Shown: positions 1 to 9,253 of the stretch, in pieces
How the letters are laid out: each line of letters starts with the position of its first letter
Position numbering within the stretch: the stretch's first letter is position 1
Assembly: GCF_025725645.1 (NCBI RefSeq)
Contig: NZ_CP107007.1
Location: 2,170,001 to 2,234,000, forward strand
DNA from: Halomonas sp. GD1P12
GTDB lineage: Bacteria; Pseudomonadota; Gammaproteobacteria; Pseudomonadales; Halomonadaceae
DNA length: 64,000 bases
Direction: 5' to 3'
Position numbers and translations under genes: made by a program
The notes under the pieces: generated by a model
What the model was told of the DNA's origin: nothing
What the model saw: the letters and a program-made list of their open reading frames with translations, nothing else
The model's database searches: none

Positions 1-530
1 TCGGCCACCGGCGCATCCGGCGGTGCGATCGCCTGGGCCTGAGCGGTGGCGCGCTGAGCCTGGATCTCCTGTTCGCGGATCATCGCCTCGATCGGGTCGA
101 TGGGGTTTTCGACCGCGCTTTCGCCGGGGTACTCCAGATCCACCACCAGCCGGTGGCCGTACTGATCGTTCGGCGCCAGCATGAAGTGGCGCGGGGTGAT
201 CGCCCGATTGAGCTCGAGCACGACGCGCAGCCCGCCGCCGTCGAGCCTTCCCGTACGTACCGCATCGATGGCGCTGTCATTAAGCGGCAGCGTCGAGGCG
301 TCGGTGTCAAGCTGGGTGTCGTCGATATCGATGACCAGCCGTGACGGGTTGTCCAGCGAAAAGACGTCGGCGCTGGCGGCGCCGGAGAGATCGAACACCA
401 GCCGCGCGTGGTCCGGCGCCGCCCACAGGCGCATGCTTTCGACCGTCGCGGCCTGAAGGGACGCCGATAGCGCCAAAGTGCCGAGCACGGTTGCCTTGAG
501 CAGACGTTTGAATGGGCTACTCATTTCCAT
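1..530 (-). CDS. amiB: N-acetylmuramoyl-L-alanine amidase, N-terminal part (cut by window edge)
   Basis: Periplasmic amidase that cleaves septal peptidoglycan so that daughter cells separate. Only the first 176 codons or so are present; the frame stays open to base 1. After a short signal peptide (FKRLLKATVLGTLALSASLQA) comes an AMIN domain (about residues 28-130), with the typical pattern of variable strands containing LVFDL, LVIDIDD and LVVDLEY, then a proline/alanine/glutamine-rich linker. The Amidase_3 catalytic domain must lie beyond the left edge. The start could be ATG at 530 or the in-frame ATG at 524. It lies 25 bp downstream of tsaE on the same strand, the usual tsaE-amiB-mutL order. 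The choice of amiB over amiC rests on that context. Confidence 0.85.
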   Translation of the reverse strand, partial: MEMSSPFKRLLKATVLGTLALSASLQAATVESMRLWAAPDHARLVFDLSGAASADVFSLDNPSRLVIDIDDTQLDTDASTLPLNDSAIDAVRTGRLDGGGLRVVLELNRAITPRHFMLAPNDQYGHRLVVDLEYPGESAVENPIDPIEAMIREQEIQAQRATAQAQAIAPPDAPVA

Positions 531-555
531 TGATTCACACCACTTTTGCGGTTTA

Positions 556-1014
556 TCACGTAAACGCCTTCACGTTGGCGAGCACCTGCTCGCCCCACGG
601 GCTCTTTGCCGTCAGCGTGGCCGTTCGTCCCTGGGCGGCCACGCTCAATTCGATGTGCACGTCGGCGCCGGGCAGCCAGCCGGCGCCGCGGCTGGGCCAC
701 TCGATCAAACAGAGCGCCTCGTCACTTAAAATGTCGCGACCGCCGATGAACTCGAGCTCTTCGGGGTCGCCAAGACGGTACAAATCGAGATGATACACGC
801 GCCGGTCGTCGAACTCGTAGGGTTCGACCAGCGTGTAGGTCGGGCTTTTCACCGCGCCCTGATGGCCATAGGCGCGCAGGATGCCACGGGTGAGTGTGGT
901 TTTCCCCGCGCCCAGCTCGCCTTCGAGATACACCCGCCCGCGCCCTTCGAGCGCGCGCCCCAGCGCCTCGCCAAAGGCGACATGGGCGTTTTCGTCATTC
1001 AACTGCACCTGCAT
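556..1014 (-). CDS. tsaE: tRNA threonylcarbamoyladenosine biosynthesis ATPase TsaE
   Basis: Small ATPase that works with TsaB and TsaD to make the t6A modification at position 37 of ANN-decoding tRNAs. The 152-residue protein has a Walker A loop at residues 32-40 (GELGAGKTT), the family motif SPTYTLVEPY and a YHLDLYRL segment, and its length is normal for the family. It starts 9 bp after the end of nnr and runs into amiB, so the three are very probably one operon, as in Escherichia coli. Confidence 0.96.
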   Translation of the reverse strand: MQVQLNDENAHVAFGEALGRALEGRGRVYLEGELGAGKTTLTRGILRAYGHQGAVKSPTYTLVEPYEFDDRRVYHLDLYRLGDPEELEFIGGRDILSDEALCLIEWPSRGAGWLPGADVHIELSVAAQGRTATLTAKSPWGEQVLANVKAFT

Positions 1015-1023
1015 GGAAGGCCT

Positions 1024-2541
1024 TCACGGGTTGATCAAAATGCGTGCATAGGATGCCAGATCGCTTGCCAGCAAGCCACGCTCGCCGTGCTCTTTTGCCG
1101 CCGCGTCGCCGGCCAGTGCGTGCACCATGACGCCCAGGCGCGTCGCAAGCTCGAGATCGTCGAACTGGGCGACGAGCGTGCCGAGCATGCCGCTGAGCAC
1201 ATCGCCCATGCCGCCACAGGCCATACCGGGGTTGCCAAACGGGCACACCACCAAGCCCCCAGGCCCCGCGATCAGGCTACCCGCGCCCTTGAGCACCACG
1301 ATTCCGCCCCGGCTTCGCTGCAGCGCGCGTGCAGCCGCCGGCCGGTTGGCCTGCACCTCAGCGGTGGAGCAGCCCAAAAGCCTTGCCGCCTCGCCCGGAT
1401 GGGGTGTGAGCACCCAGTTGTCGCGAGAAAGCCCCGGCCAGCGCGCCGCCAACACGTTGAGCGCATCGGCATCGACGACCAACGGCGCATCCGTCTTGAG
1501 CGCAGCCTGCAGCACCGCCTGCCCCCAGGCACCCTCGCCCATTCCCGGGCCAACCACGATGACGTCCGCCATACCCGCAAACGCGAGGGCATCGGCGCCG
1601 CCGGTCACGCTGCGGGCCATGACCTCCGGGCAGCGCGTCAGGCTTGCGCTAACGTGCTCGGCGGCGGTGGCCAGGCTGACCTTGCCGGCGCCCAGCCGCG
1701 CCGCCGCCTGGGAGGCCAAAAGCGCAGCGCCGCCAAAGCCCGGCGCGCCGCCCATCACCAGCACGTGGCCGAAAGCGCCCTTGTGCCCGGCGCGGGGCCG
1801 GGGCGCGAAGGCCGGCGCCAGCCAGCTCTCGTCCAGGCGCCAGGCGGCGGGCACGATATCGAAAAAGGCCTGGGCCTTGACCCCGAGCGCGCGAAAATCG
1901 ATTTCGCCGGTGTAGCCCGGCGCATCGCCGGTGTGAAGGCCGATCTTGTCGCCGATGAACGTCACCGTGCAGTGGGCGTGCACCGCGGCGCCCTGTACCG
2001 CGCCGGTATCCGCCGCGATGCCCGACGGCACGTCCAGCGCCAGTACCGGTTGCCCTGCGCGATTGATGTCGTCGATCACCGCGCGCGCCTCGCCTTCGAC
2101 CGGACGCGAAAGCCCGGTGCCGAACAGCGCATCGACGATCACCTCGCCGGTCAGCGCCATGCCTTCGCGGTAGCGCTCAAAGCCTACACCGGCGGCGCTG
2201 GCAAGCTCGGCGGCGCGGACAACGTCGTTTTCAAGCGACTCGAGCGCGCGGGTCGATATGCGCTGCACCTTGAGCCCGGCCTGCATGGCAAGCGCCGCGA
2301 GCACGTGGCCGTCGCCGCCGTTATTACCGCTGCCGCACACCACGGTGACGCTTTTCGCTTGGGGCCAGCGCGAGCGAAAGCTGTGCCAGGCGCTGGAAGC
2401 GGCGCGCTGCATTAGCGCAAAGCTTTCGATGCCGGCGGCGATGGTGCGCCGGTCGAGCTCGCGCACCTGGGCGGCCTTGTAAAGCGGGCGCAGGGCCTCG
2501 ACGGTAAGCGCGGGGTTGAGCGTCTGACCTGAAATCGACAC
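1024..2541 (-). CDS. nnr: Bifunctional NAD(P)HX epimerase / ADP-dependent NAD(P)HX dehydratase
   Basis: Repairs hydrated NADH and NADPH: the N-terminal YjeF_N domain (about residues 20-225) interconverts the R and S hydrates, and the C-terminal ribokinase-like carbohydrate kinase domain (about 235-500) dehydrates the S form using ADP. Diagnostic motifs are CGSGNNGGDG in the first domain, GHKGAFGHVLVMGG at the start of the second, and NPGMACGGMGDVLSG near the C-terminus. The length of 505 residues fits the fused bacterial form. It is divergent from queG and upstream of tsaE. Confidence 0.96.
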   Translation of the reverse strand: MSISGQTLNPALTVEALRPLYKAAQVRELDRRTIAAGIESFALMQRAASSAWHSFRSRWPQAKSVTVVCGSGNNGGDGHVLAALAMQAGLKVQRISTRALESLENDVVRAAELASAAGVGFERYREGMALTGEVIVDALFGTGLSRPVEGEARAVIDDINRAGQPVLALDVPSGIAADTGAVQGAAVHAHCTVTFIGDKIGLHTGDAPGYTGEIDFRALGVKAQAFFDIVPAAWRLDESWLAPAFAPRPRAGHKGAFGHVLVMGGAPGFGGAALLASQAAARLGAGKVSLATAAEHVSASLTRCPEVMARSVTGGADALAFAGMADVIVVGPGMGEGAWGQAVLQAALKTDAPLVVDADALNVLAARWPGLSRDNWVLTPHPGEAARLLGCSTAEVQANRPAAARALQRSRGGIVVLKGAGSLIAGPGGLVVCPFGNPGMACGGMGDVLSGMLGTLVAQFDDLELATRLGVMVHALAGDAAAKEHGERGLLASDLASYARILINP

Positions 2542-2589
2542 GAAAGCTCCTTATGCTATCGGTAAAGGGTCGGTGAACGGGGTCTGGCC

Positions 2590-2619
2590 CACAGTATTGA
2601 TCGACACAGTATGGATCGA
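2590..2619. repeat. Tandem pair of 15-bp direct repeats
   Basis: Two adjacent copies of CACAGTATNGATCGA (2590-2604 and 2605-2619) differ at one base. They lie in the 177-bp divergent gap between nnr and queG. They could be a paired regulator site or a simple local duplication; no known binding motif was recognised. Confidence 0.6.
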
Positions 2620-2718
2620 AATGCATGGCCGTGTCGTCAAAACGACTTATGGGGTAGCATAGCGCGCCCGCGCTTTGCCGTTTCATTCACCTGCCACACT
2701 CATCTACGTTGATCCACC

Positions 2719-3825
2719 ATGGCGACACCCACCGCTTCACTCTCTGTCGATGAACTCGAACGTCTGGCGTCGCTGATCAAGACCTGGGGGCGCGAGCTCG
2801 GCTTTCAGCAGATCGGCATCACCGATACAGACCTTGGCGAGCACGAAGCGCATCTCGAGGCCTGGCTCGATAACGGCTATCAGGGCGAAATGGCCTACAT
2901 GGCCAAACACGGCACCAAGCGTACCCGCCCCGCCGAGCTCGAACCCGGCACCCGACGGGTGATCAGCGCGCGCATGGACTACCTGCCGCCGGAGGTCGAA
3001 ACCACCAGGGTGCTCGGCCAGGGTCGGCTTGCCTACGTCTCGCGCTACGCTTTGGGCCGCGATTACCACAAGCTGATCAGAAAGCGTCTGGCCACGCTTG
3101 CCAAGAAGATCGAGCAGGAGGTGGGCGCGTTTGGCTACCGGGCGTTCGTCGACTCGGCGCCGGTGATGGAGCGGGCGCTGGCGCAGAAGGCGGGGCTTGG
3201 CTGGTTCGGCAAGAACGCCATGCTGCTGAACCCGAAAGCCGGGTCGCTGTTTTTTCTTGGCGAGCTCTATACAGATCTGCCGCTGCCGGTCGATGCGCCT
3301 TTCGACACCGAGCACTGCGGGCGCTGCAACGCCTGCCAAACGGCCTGCCCTACCGGCGCCATCGTCGATGACAAAATCATCGACGCCAACAAGTGCATCT
3401 CGTATCTGACCATCGAGCTTCACGGCGCGATCCCGCTCGAGTTTCGCCGCGCAATGGGCAACCGGGTCTACGGCTGCGACGACTGCCAGCTGGTCTGCCC
3501 CTTCACCCGCTTTACCAGGGCGAGCGCGGAGGAGGACTTCGCCCCCCGCCACGACCTGGACCGCGCCTCGCTGATCTCGCTGTTCGCCTGGAGCGAAGAG
3601 GAGTTTCTCGACAAGACCGCCGGCAGTGCCATTCGCCGCATCGGCTTCGAGCGCTGGCTGAGAAACCTGGCGGTGGGGCTGGGTAACGCCCCCTGGAGCC
3701 GTGAGGTGGAAGCCGCGCTCAGGGCCCGGCGCGCCTACCCAAGCGCGCTCGTGCGCGAGCACGTCGCTTGGGCGCTCGCCGAGCAGCGACAAAAGCGCGG
3801 CGCGCGCATCGCCTCCGCCGTCTAG
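2719..3825 (+). CDS. queG: Epoxyqueuosine reductase
   Basis: Cytoplasmic cobalamin- and iron-sulfur-dependent enzyme that reduces epoxyqueuosine to queuosine in the wobble position of GUN-anticodon tRNAs, the last step of queuosine synthesis. The 368-residue protein carries two ferredoxin-like 4Fe-4S motifs, CGRCNACQTACPTGA and CDDCQLVCPF, and the family segments ARMDYLPP, YALGRDYH and GWFGKNAMLL. It is divergent from nnr, and its stop lies only 1 bp from the stop of the convergent gene orn. This arrangement is conserved in many gammaproteobacteria. Confidence 0.97.
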   Translation: MATPTASLSVDELERLASLIKTWGRELGFQQIGITDTDLGEHEAHLEAWLDNGYQGEMAYMAKHGTKRTRPAELEPGTRRVISARMDYLPPEVETTRVLGQGRLAYVSRYALGRDYHKLIRKRLATLAKKIEQEVGAFGYRAFVDSAPVMERALAQKAGLGWFGKNAMLLNPKAGSLFFLGELYTDLPLPVDAPFDTEHCGRCNACQTACPTGAIVDDKIIDANKCISYLTIELHGAIPLEFRRAMGNRVYGCDDCQLVCPFTRFTRASAEEDFAPRHDLDRASLISLFAWSEEEFLDKTAGSAIRRIGFERWLRNLAVGLGNAPWSREVEAALRARRAYPSALVREHVAWALAEQRQKRGARIASAV

Positions 3826-3826
3826 A

Positions 3827-4396
3827 TTACTGCCCGGCGTCGGCTTTCAAGAACGTCTTGCGGTAGTGGGCAAGCTCGGCGATCGACTCCTTGATGTCAT
3901 CCATCGCCAAGTGTACGTTCTTCTTGCCAAACCCTTCGAGCGCCTTCGGGTTCCAGCGCTTGGCCAGCTCCTTCACGGTAGAGACGTCCAGGTTGCGGTA
4001 GTGGAAAAACGCCCAGAGCGAAGGCATTTCGCGTTCCAGAAAGCGCCGGTCCTGGTGGATGCTGTTGCCACACATCGGCGAGGTGCCGGGCTCGACATAG
4101 CGGCTTAAAAACGCCAGCGTCTCGCGCTCGGCCTGGGCGGTATCCACTTGGCTTGCCTTGACCCGGGAGACGAGACCGGACTCGCCGTGGGTTTTCTGGT
4201 TCCAGTCGTCCATGCCGGCGAGCAGGCGATCACTCTGATTCACCGCGATCACCGGGCCTTCGGCGACCACGTTCAGGTCAGCGTCGGTGACGAGCGTGGC
4301 GACCTCGATGATGCGCTCCTTGTTCGGGTCGAGTCCGGTCATTTCCAGGTCGATCCAGACGAGCAGGTCGCGGCGCGGGGCAGTCGTGTCAGGCAT
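3827..4396 (-). CDS. orn: Oligoribonuclease
   Basis: DEDDh-family 3'-5' exoribonuclease that degrades two- to five-nucleotide RNAs, including the pGpG left by cyclic-di-GMP breakdown. Motifs are [10 protein letters not shown] (DEDD metal ligands) and [12 protein letters not shown], with a C-terminal [11 protein letters not shown]. The start is set at ATG 4396 because GGAG lies 7 bp upstream; an in-frame TTG at 4408 would add four residues but lacks that spacing. The protein is 189 residues, the family norm. It is divergent from rsgA. Confidence 0.97.
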   Translation of the reverse strand: MPDTTAPRRDLLVWIDLEMTGLDPNKERIIEVATLVTDADLNVVAEGPVIAVNQSDRLLAGMDDWNQKTHGESGLVSRVKASQVDTAQAERETLAFLSRYVEPGTSPMCGNSIHQDRRFLEREMPSLWAFFHYRNLDVSTVKELAKRWNPKALEGFGKKNVHLAMDDIKESIAELAHYRKTFLKADAGQ

Positions 4397-4490
4397 GGTG
4401 TTCTCCAAAGCGAGGATCAGGGCGGCGGGGTCGTTACCCGCGCCACGTTAACAGGTACACTAATGCCATTGTACCGATCATCAGGTGGTC

Positions 4491-5522
4491 ATGAGCAAAC
4501 GTAAATTAAGCCGCCAGCAGCGCTGGCGGGTCGAGAAGATCCAGGCCGAGCGCGCCAACCGGGCGCAAAAGCGCGAAACCGACGATAGCGAAAAGCTCGC
4601 CGCCGGCGAATACGGCGCCGAGCAGCCCGGGCGCGTGATGGCGCATTTCGGTCGCACGCTCGAGGTCCGCGATGCCGAAGGCACCCCGGTGCGCTGCCAC
4701 CTGCGCGCCAATCTCGAAGGCCTGGTCACCGGCGACCGGGTGATCTGGCGCGCCGGCCAGGAGGGCTCCGGCGTGGTGGTCGCCCGCGTAGAGCCTGAGA
4801 GCGTGCTCAAGCGCCCGGACGCCCGCGGGCTCTTGAAGCCGGTGGCGGCCAACATCGACCAGATTTTGATCGTTTTCGCCGTCGAGCCCGCCCCTCACCC
4901 CAATCTGATCGACCGCTACCTGGTCGCCGCCGAGGCGACCGGCATCGCGCCGGTGCTGGTGCTCAACAAGACCGACCTTTTACCCGATGACGGCGGCGAG
5001 CTCGGCGCGCTGCTGGAGCGCTACGCAGGCCTTGGCTACCCGGTGGTACGCACCACGACGGCCACGGACGAAGGCCTGAGTGCGCTTCGCGAACAGCTCA
5101 ATGGCCGCACCTCGGTGTTCGTCGGCCAGAGCGGCGTAGGCAAGTCATCGTTGATCGATTTGCTGCTGCCCGAGGAGTCGCTCAGGATCGGCGCGCTCTC
5201 GGAGGATTCGCGCAAGGGCACGCACACCACCACTACCGCCAGGCTCTACACCATGAACGCCCGTGAGGTGGAGGATGGCGAGCTGATCGACTCGCCTGGC
5301 ATTCGCGAGTTCGGGCTCGTTCACCTGAGCGAGCAGGAAGTGACCGACGGCTTCATCGAGTTTCATCCCTTTATCGGCCACTGCCGCTTTCGCGACTGTC
5401 GCCATCGCCAGGAGCCTGGCTGCGCTTTACTTGACGCCGTCGAGGCAGGCAAGATTCATCCTGAACGTTTTGCCAGCTACCGGCGCATACTCGATAGCCT
5501 AAGCGCCCCAGGCGCCCAATGA
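4491..5522 (+). CDS. rsgA: Small ribosomal subunit biogenesis GTPase RsgA
   Basis: Circularly permuted GTPase that acts late in 30S maturation. In order: an OB-fold domain (about residues 45-115), the permuted G domain with G4 NKTD at 159-162, G1 GQSGVGKSS at 212-220 and G3 DSPG at 267-270, and a C-terminal zinc-binding motif using C298, C303, H305 and C311. ATG 4491 is preferred, with AGG five bases upstream, over an in-frame GTG at 4485. The 343-residue length is normal. The sulfurtransferase gene follows after 12 bp. Confidence 0.96.
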   Translation: MSKRKLSRQQRWRVEKIQAERANRAQKRETDDSEKLAAGEYGAEQPGRVMAHFGRTLEVRDAEGTPVRCHLRANLEGLVTGDRVIWRAGQEGSGVVVARVEPESVLKRPDARGLLKPVAANIDQILIVFAVEPAPHPNLIDRYLVAAEATGIAPVLVLNKTDLLPDDGGELGALLERYAGLGYPVVRTTTATDEGLSALREQLNGRTSVFVGQSGVGKSSLIDLLLPEESLRIGALSEDSRKGTHTTTTARLYTMNAREVEDGELIDSPGIREFGLVHLSEQEVTDGFIEFHPFIGHCRFRDCRHRQEPGCALLDAVEAGKIHPERFASYRRILDSLSAPGAQ

Positions 5523-5534
5523 CAGGAGCGGTTC

Positions 5535-6377
5535 ATGAGTGCTGAACACCCATCCAGCGAAGCCAACGTGTTGCCCTTGATCGTCGAGCCAGGAGAGCTT
5601 GCGGCCAAACTGGACGCCCCCGGGCTTTTGATCATCGACGTGCCGGCCAACCCGGACAGCTACCGCCAGGGCCACGTGCCGGGCGCGGTGTATCTCGACT
5701 TTCGTTACCTGCTGCGCGGCGAGGGCCCGGTGCCCAACGACGTGCCGGACGTGGGCTTTCTCTCACAGCTGTTCAGCGCCCTGGGCCTGACCCGCGATAC
5801 CCACGTAATCGCCTACGACGACGAAGGCGGCGGCTGGGCGGCGAGGCTTCTCTGGACGCTGGAGCTCATCGGCCACACCCGCTACTCGTACTTGAACGGC
5901 GGCATTCACGCCTGGCGCGACGAAGGCCTCGATGAGAGCCAGCAGCAGACTCTCCCCACGCCTTCCGAGTACCACGCCGAGATTCTCAATCCGCAGGTGC
6001 TGATCACCTGTGACGAGATCAAGGGCAAGCTCGAGGATCGAAATTTTGCGGTGTGGGATGCACGCTCCAGGGGCGAGTACGACGGCGAAAAAGGCAACAA
6101 CAAGCACCTGGGCCACATTCCGGGCGCGGTGAACATGGACTGGGTCGACGCCATGGACCGAAAACGCGCGCTTCGCATTCGCGACTACGCCGAGCTTGTC
6201 ACCGAGCTCGAGGCGATGGGTCTGACCCCGGACATGGAGATCGCCACCCACTGCCAGAGCCACCACCGCAGCAGTTTTACCTGGCTGGTCGGCAAAGCGC
6301 TCGGGTTCAACATTCGCGGCTATGCCGGCTCCTGGGGTGAATGGGGCAACCGCGACGACACGCCGATCGAAAAGTAG
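5535..6377 (+). CDS. Thiosulfate/3-mercaptopyruvate sulfurtransferase-type protein, two rhodanese domains
   Basis: Tandem rhodanese protein of 280 residues, likely transferring sulfane sulfur from thiosulfate or 3-mercaptopyruvate to an acceptor. The inactive first domain covers about residues 15-140 and the second about 150-275. The active-site loop of the second domain reads CQSHHRSS, with the nucleophilic cysteine in the expected place but a histidine-rich loop unlike the usual CRKGVT or CGSGVT, so the donor cannot be assigned from the loop. It sits between rsgA and psd, 12 bp after rsgA. Confidence 0.85.
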   Translation: MSAEHPSSEANVLPLIVEPGELAAKLDAPGLLIIDVPANPDSYRQGHVPGAVYLDFRYLLRGEGPVPNDVPDVGFLSQLFSALGLTRDTHVIAYDDEGGGWAARLLWTLELIGHTRYSYLNGGIHAWRDEGLDESQQQTLPTPSEYHAEILNPQVLITCDEIKGKLEDRNFAVWDARSRGEYDGEKGNNKHLGHIPGAVNMDWVDAMDRKRALRIRDYAELVTELEAMGLTPDMEIATHCQSHHRSSFTWLVGKALGFNIRGYAGSWGEWGNRDDTPIEK

Positions 6378-6426
6378 TGCCCGCCCCGCGCCGGGATGTT
6401 TGATCCTCTGACGAAAAGAACGCCAC

Positions 6427-7284
6427 GTGACGCTATCTCAAAAAGCTTTTTCGCTGCTTCAGTACCCGCTTCCGCACCACGCGATCTCGCGGCTGACCGG
6501 CGCCTTCGCCCAAAGCGAAACGCCCTGGCTCAAGAACGCGCTGATCAAGGCGTTCATCAAGCGCTTCAACGTCGACATGAGCCAGGCGCTGGAACCCGAG
6601 CCGACGGCCTACCCCCACTTCAACGCGTTCTTTACCCGCGCGCTCAAAGCGGATGCCCGTCCGCTCGGCGACGGCCTTTTGAGCCCTGCGGACGGCGCGC
6701 TTTCGCGCCACGGGCGGATACAGGCTGGCCAGCTTTTGCAAGCCAAAGACCACACCTATTCGGCACAGACGCTTCTGGGCGGCGACGCGGTACTTGCCGA
6801 AGAGTTCATGGGCGGAAGCTTCGCCACGGTGTATCTGTCGCCAAGCGACTACCACCGCGTGCACATGCCCCTGACCGGCACGCTTCGCGAGATGATCTAC
6901 GTGCCCGGGCGCATCTTCTCGGTCAATCAGGCCACGGCTCGCCATGTGCCGAACCTGTTTGCCCGCAACGAGCGGCTGGTGTGCATTTTCGATAGCCCCC
7001 AGGGGGCGTTTTCGATGGTGCTGGTCGGCGCGATGGTGGTGGCCGCGATCGAAACCGTGTGGGCGGGCCAGATCACGCCACTGGCAGGCACGCCGCAGCG
7101 CACCCGCTTCGAGCAACCGATCACCCTCGAGCGCGGCGAGGAGATGGGGCGGTTCAAGCTGGGCTCGACGGTGGTGATGTGCTTCGAGAACCCGGTCGAT
7201 TTCGACGATCTGGCGCCGGAGACACCGGTCCAGATGGGCCAGCGTTTGGCCGATACGCCCGCTATCACGCCGGTCAGCGCCTGA
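6427..7284 (+). CDS. psd: Phosphatidylserine decarboxylase proenzyme
   Basis: Makes phosphatidylethanolamine from phosphatidylserine at the inner membrane. The self-cleavage motif LGST is at residues 245-248; S247 becomes the pyruvoyl group. The catalytic partners appear as D89 (in SPADG) and H146 (in DYHRVHMP). The start is GTG, with a weak ribosome site, and the 285-residue length fits the proteobacterial type I enzyme. Its last 11 bases overlap the end of the convergent TetR gene. The rsgA-psd neighbourhood is conserved in gammaproteobacteria. Confidence 0.96.
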   Translation: MTLSQKAFSLLQYPLPHHAISRLTGAFAQSETPWLKNALIKAFIKRFNVDMSQALEPEPTAYPHFNAFFTRALKADARPLGDGLLSPADGALSRHGRIQAGQLLQAKDHTYSAQTLLGGDAVLAEEFMGGSFATVYLSPSDYHRVHMPLTGTLREMIYVPGRIFSVNQATARHVPNLFARNERLVCIFDSPQGAFSMVLVGAMVVAAIETVWAGQITPLAGTPQRTRFEQPITLERGEEMGRFKLGSTVVMCFENPVDFDDLAPETPVQMGQRLADTPAITPVSA

Positions 7285-7921
7285 CACCCTCCAGAAAGAT
7301 CGCTGCGCAGTGTCGGGCCCGGGCGTTGCAGCGCGCCTCGTCGATGGCCAAGTCCCGGCCGAGCAGCGCATTGATGTGCCACTCGCCCATTAACATGCCC
7401 ATGAAAATGCCCGCCGCTTCCCGGGGCGCCTCGAGTGCCAACCTCCCCTGCTCGACCTGATCACTTAGATAGTCCGCCAGCGCCTCGCGGGTACGGTCCG
7501 GGCCGCGTACGAGAAACAGCTCGCCAAGCGCCGGGGCGCGCTCGGCCTCGAACGCAAGCCCGCGCATCAGCCGAATGACGCCGGGGTCGAACACCAGCAT
7601 CAGCATGCGCCGGCCAAGTTCAAAAAGGACCTGCTCCGGCGCCTGGCGGTCGCGCCGCCCCGCCTCGATCACCGCCCAGGCGGTCTCGATATGGCGCTCC
7701 ATCGCCGCGGTGAATAGCCCCTCCTTGCTGCCGAACTGCTTGTAGAGCGTGGCGAGCGACCCGCCGGCGCGGGCCACCACGTCGTTCACGCTAGCCCCGG
7801 CATACCCCTGTTCCAGAAACACGTCTCTTGCCGCATCCAACAGCCGCTCACGTCGTGCTACGCCCCGGGGGATCCGGGCATCACTATTTTCCTCTGCTTC
7901 CACTGTCCTTTCCGCTCCCAT
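7274..7921 (-). CDS. TetR/AcrR-family repressor of the adjacent efflux genes
   Basis: Predicted repressor of 215 residues with an N-terminal helix-turn-helix (about residues 24-70, [18 protein letters not shown] then [26 protein letters not shown]) and a variable ligand-binding half. An in-frame ATG at 8029 would give 251 residues, but it lies inside the 22-bp palindrome at 8015-8036 and would add 36 residues that look like untranslated leader, so ATG 7921 is preferred. It is divergent from the HlyD/EmrB pair, the classic layout for a drug-sensing repressor. The inducer is unknown. Confidence 0.88.
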   Translation of the reverse strand: MGAERTVEAEENSDARIPRGVARRERLLDAARDVFLEQGYAGASVNDVVARAGGSLATLYKQFGSKEGLFTAAMERHIETAWAVIEAGRRDRQAPEQVLFELGRRMLMLVFDPGVIRLMRGLAFEAERAPALGELFLVRGPDRTREALADYLSDQVEQGRLALEAPREAAGIFMGMLMGEWHINALLGRDLAIDEARCNARARHCAAIFLEGVRR

Positions 7922-8006
7922 CGACTTGTTCTTTTCGCGACGCCTGGTCGGCACATTAAAGCTACCCGGCGCCACCGACAAAAAAACTGCGCTGATCTCG
8001 CAGCGC

Positions 8007-8036
8007 TGGATATGTAGTGTAGCATTCATTACACTA
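8007..8036 (+). promoter_or_regulatory. Efflux operon promoter overlapped by a palindromic TetR-type operator
   Basis: TAGTGTA at 8015-8021 and TACACTA at 8030-8036 form perfect 7-bp inverted arms around 8 bases, a 22-bp site typical of TetR-family operators. A plausible promoter for the rightward genes overlaps it: TGGATA at 8007-8012, 17-bp spacer, TACACT at 8030-8035. A repressor bound here would block the polymerase and probably its own divergent promoter as well. Confidence 0.65.
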
Positions 8037-8089
8037 TTGATCCTTATCCTTTCGGCACGCGGCCGAAACGTTCCAACTCAGGAGTAGCC

Positions 8090-9253
8090 ATGGCTCAGGG
8101 CGACGTTCAAGGCGATACCGCCAACCTTTCCCACGGTGCGCCTACCGCGCAGGCCAAACCTAAAAAGCGCGGGCGACAATGGCTCTTGTTGGTCATCGGC
8201 CTGATCGCGCTGGTCGCGTTGGGCTGGTGGCTCGTCGGCTGGTGGCAGGTGGGCCGGTTCATGATCGACACCGACAACGCTTACATACGCACCGACAGCG
8301 TCGCAGTGAGCGCGGAGCTTTCGGCGCGGGTGGTCGATGTGGCGGTGATCGAGAACCAGGCCGTTGAGCAGGGCGATCTGCTCGTGCAGCTCGACGATGC
8401 CAGCTACCGCGACCAGCTCAACCAGGCCCGAGCGCAGCAGGCCGTGGCCGCGGCGTCGTTTGCCCAATCCCAGCGCCAGGTGGCGCTGCAGCAAGCCGCC
8501 ATCGACCAGGCGCGCACTCAGGTGGATGCCGCCCAGGCCGACGTCGACCGTGCGCGCTCGCACCTTGCGCGCTCGTCGTCGCTGGCCGCCAACAACTACG
8601 GTTCGCGCCAACAGCGCGAGGACGACGAGAGCGCGCTGCGCGTGGCCGAGGCCAACCTGGCCAGCCGCCGCGCCGCCGTCGTTTCCGCCGAGCGCCAGCT
8701 GGCGGTGGCCGAAAGCGACGTTACCCGCGCCGAGGCAAGCCAGGAGGCCGCCGCCGCCGATCTGGCCTACGCCCAGCACCAGCTCGACAAGACCCGCCTC
8801 ACCGCTCCGCGCGACGGCGTCATCGGCAACCTGCGGGTCAAAACCGGCGCGCTTGCACAGCCGTCGCTGACGCTGATGCAGCTCGTGCCCATCGAGTCGG
8901 CCTACGTCAGCGCCAACTACAAGGAGACCCAGCTCGAGCGCATCCGCCTGGGCCAACCTGCCGCCGTTCATCTGGACGCCTACCCGGACATCACCTTCGA
9001 AGGCGTGGTCGAGAGCCTGTCGCCGGCCACCGGCACCGAATTCAGCCTGCTGCCTCAGGACAACGCCACCGGCAACTTCAACAAGATCGTGCAGCGCGTG
9101 CCGGTGCGCATTCGCGTGACCGGGCCTCGTGAGTCACTCGGCCTTTTACGTGCCGGGCTTTCTGTGGTGCCCGAGATCGACACGCGTGATCTTGATCCCG
9201 AGCGCGACGATCGACAAACCAACGCCTCGTCCGACGTTCAAGCGACACCATGA
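8090..9253 (+). CDS. HlyD/EmrA-family membrane fusion (periplasmic adaptor) protein
   Basis: Adaptor linking an inner-membrane DHA2 pump to an outer-membrane channel. The 387-residue protein has a cytoplasmic tail of about 28 residues, one membrane segment at about 29-50, a biotinyl-lipoyl-like domain interrupted by a long alanine/glutamine-rich coiled-coil hairpin (about 110-230), then the second half of the lipoyl domain (LTAPRDGVIGNL) and a beta-barrel. CAGGAG lies just upstream of the ATG. Its stop overlaps the next gene by 4 bp. No outer-membrane channel gene is nearby, so it probably shares TolC. Confidence 0.92.
   Translation: MAQGDVQGDTANLSHGAPTAQAKPKKRGRQWLLLVIGLIALVALGWWLVGWWQVGRFMIDTDNAYIRTDSVAVSAELSARVVDVAVIENQAVEQGDLLVQLDDASYRDQLNQARAQQAVAAASFAQSQRQVALQQAAIDQARTQVDAAQADVDRARSHLARSSSLAANNYGSRQQREDDESALRVAEANLASRRAAVVSAERQLAVAESDVTRAEASQEAAAADLAYAQHQLDKTRLTAPRDGVIGNLRVKTGALAQPSLTLMQLVPIESAYVSANYKETQLERIRLGQPAAVHLDAYPDITFEGVVESLSPATGTEFSLLPQDNATGNFNKIVQRVPVRIRVTGPRESLGLLRAGLSVVPEIDTRDLDPERDDRQTNASSDVQATP

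Noticed and set aside
790..2415. Long plus-strand reading frame of 541 codons
   Set aside because: It lies antisense to nnr, which has clear family motifs; its own product is arginine/histidine/alanine-rich with no domain. High GC produces such frames.
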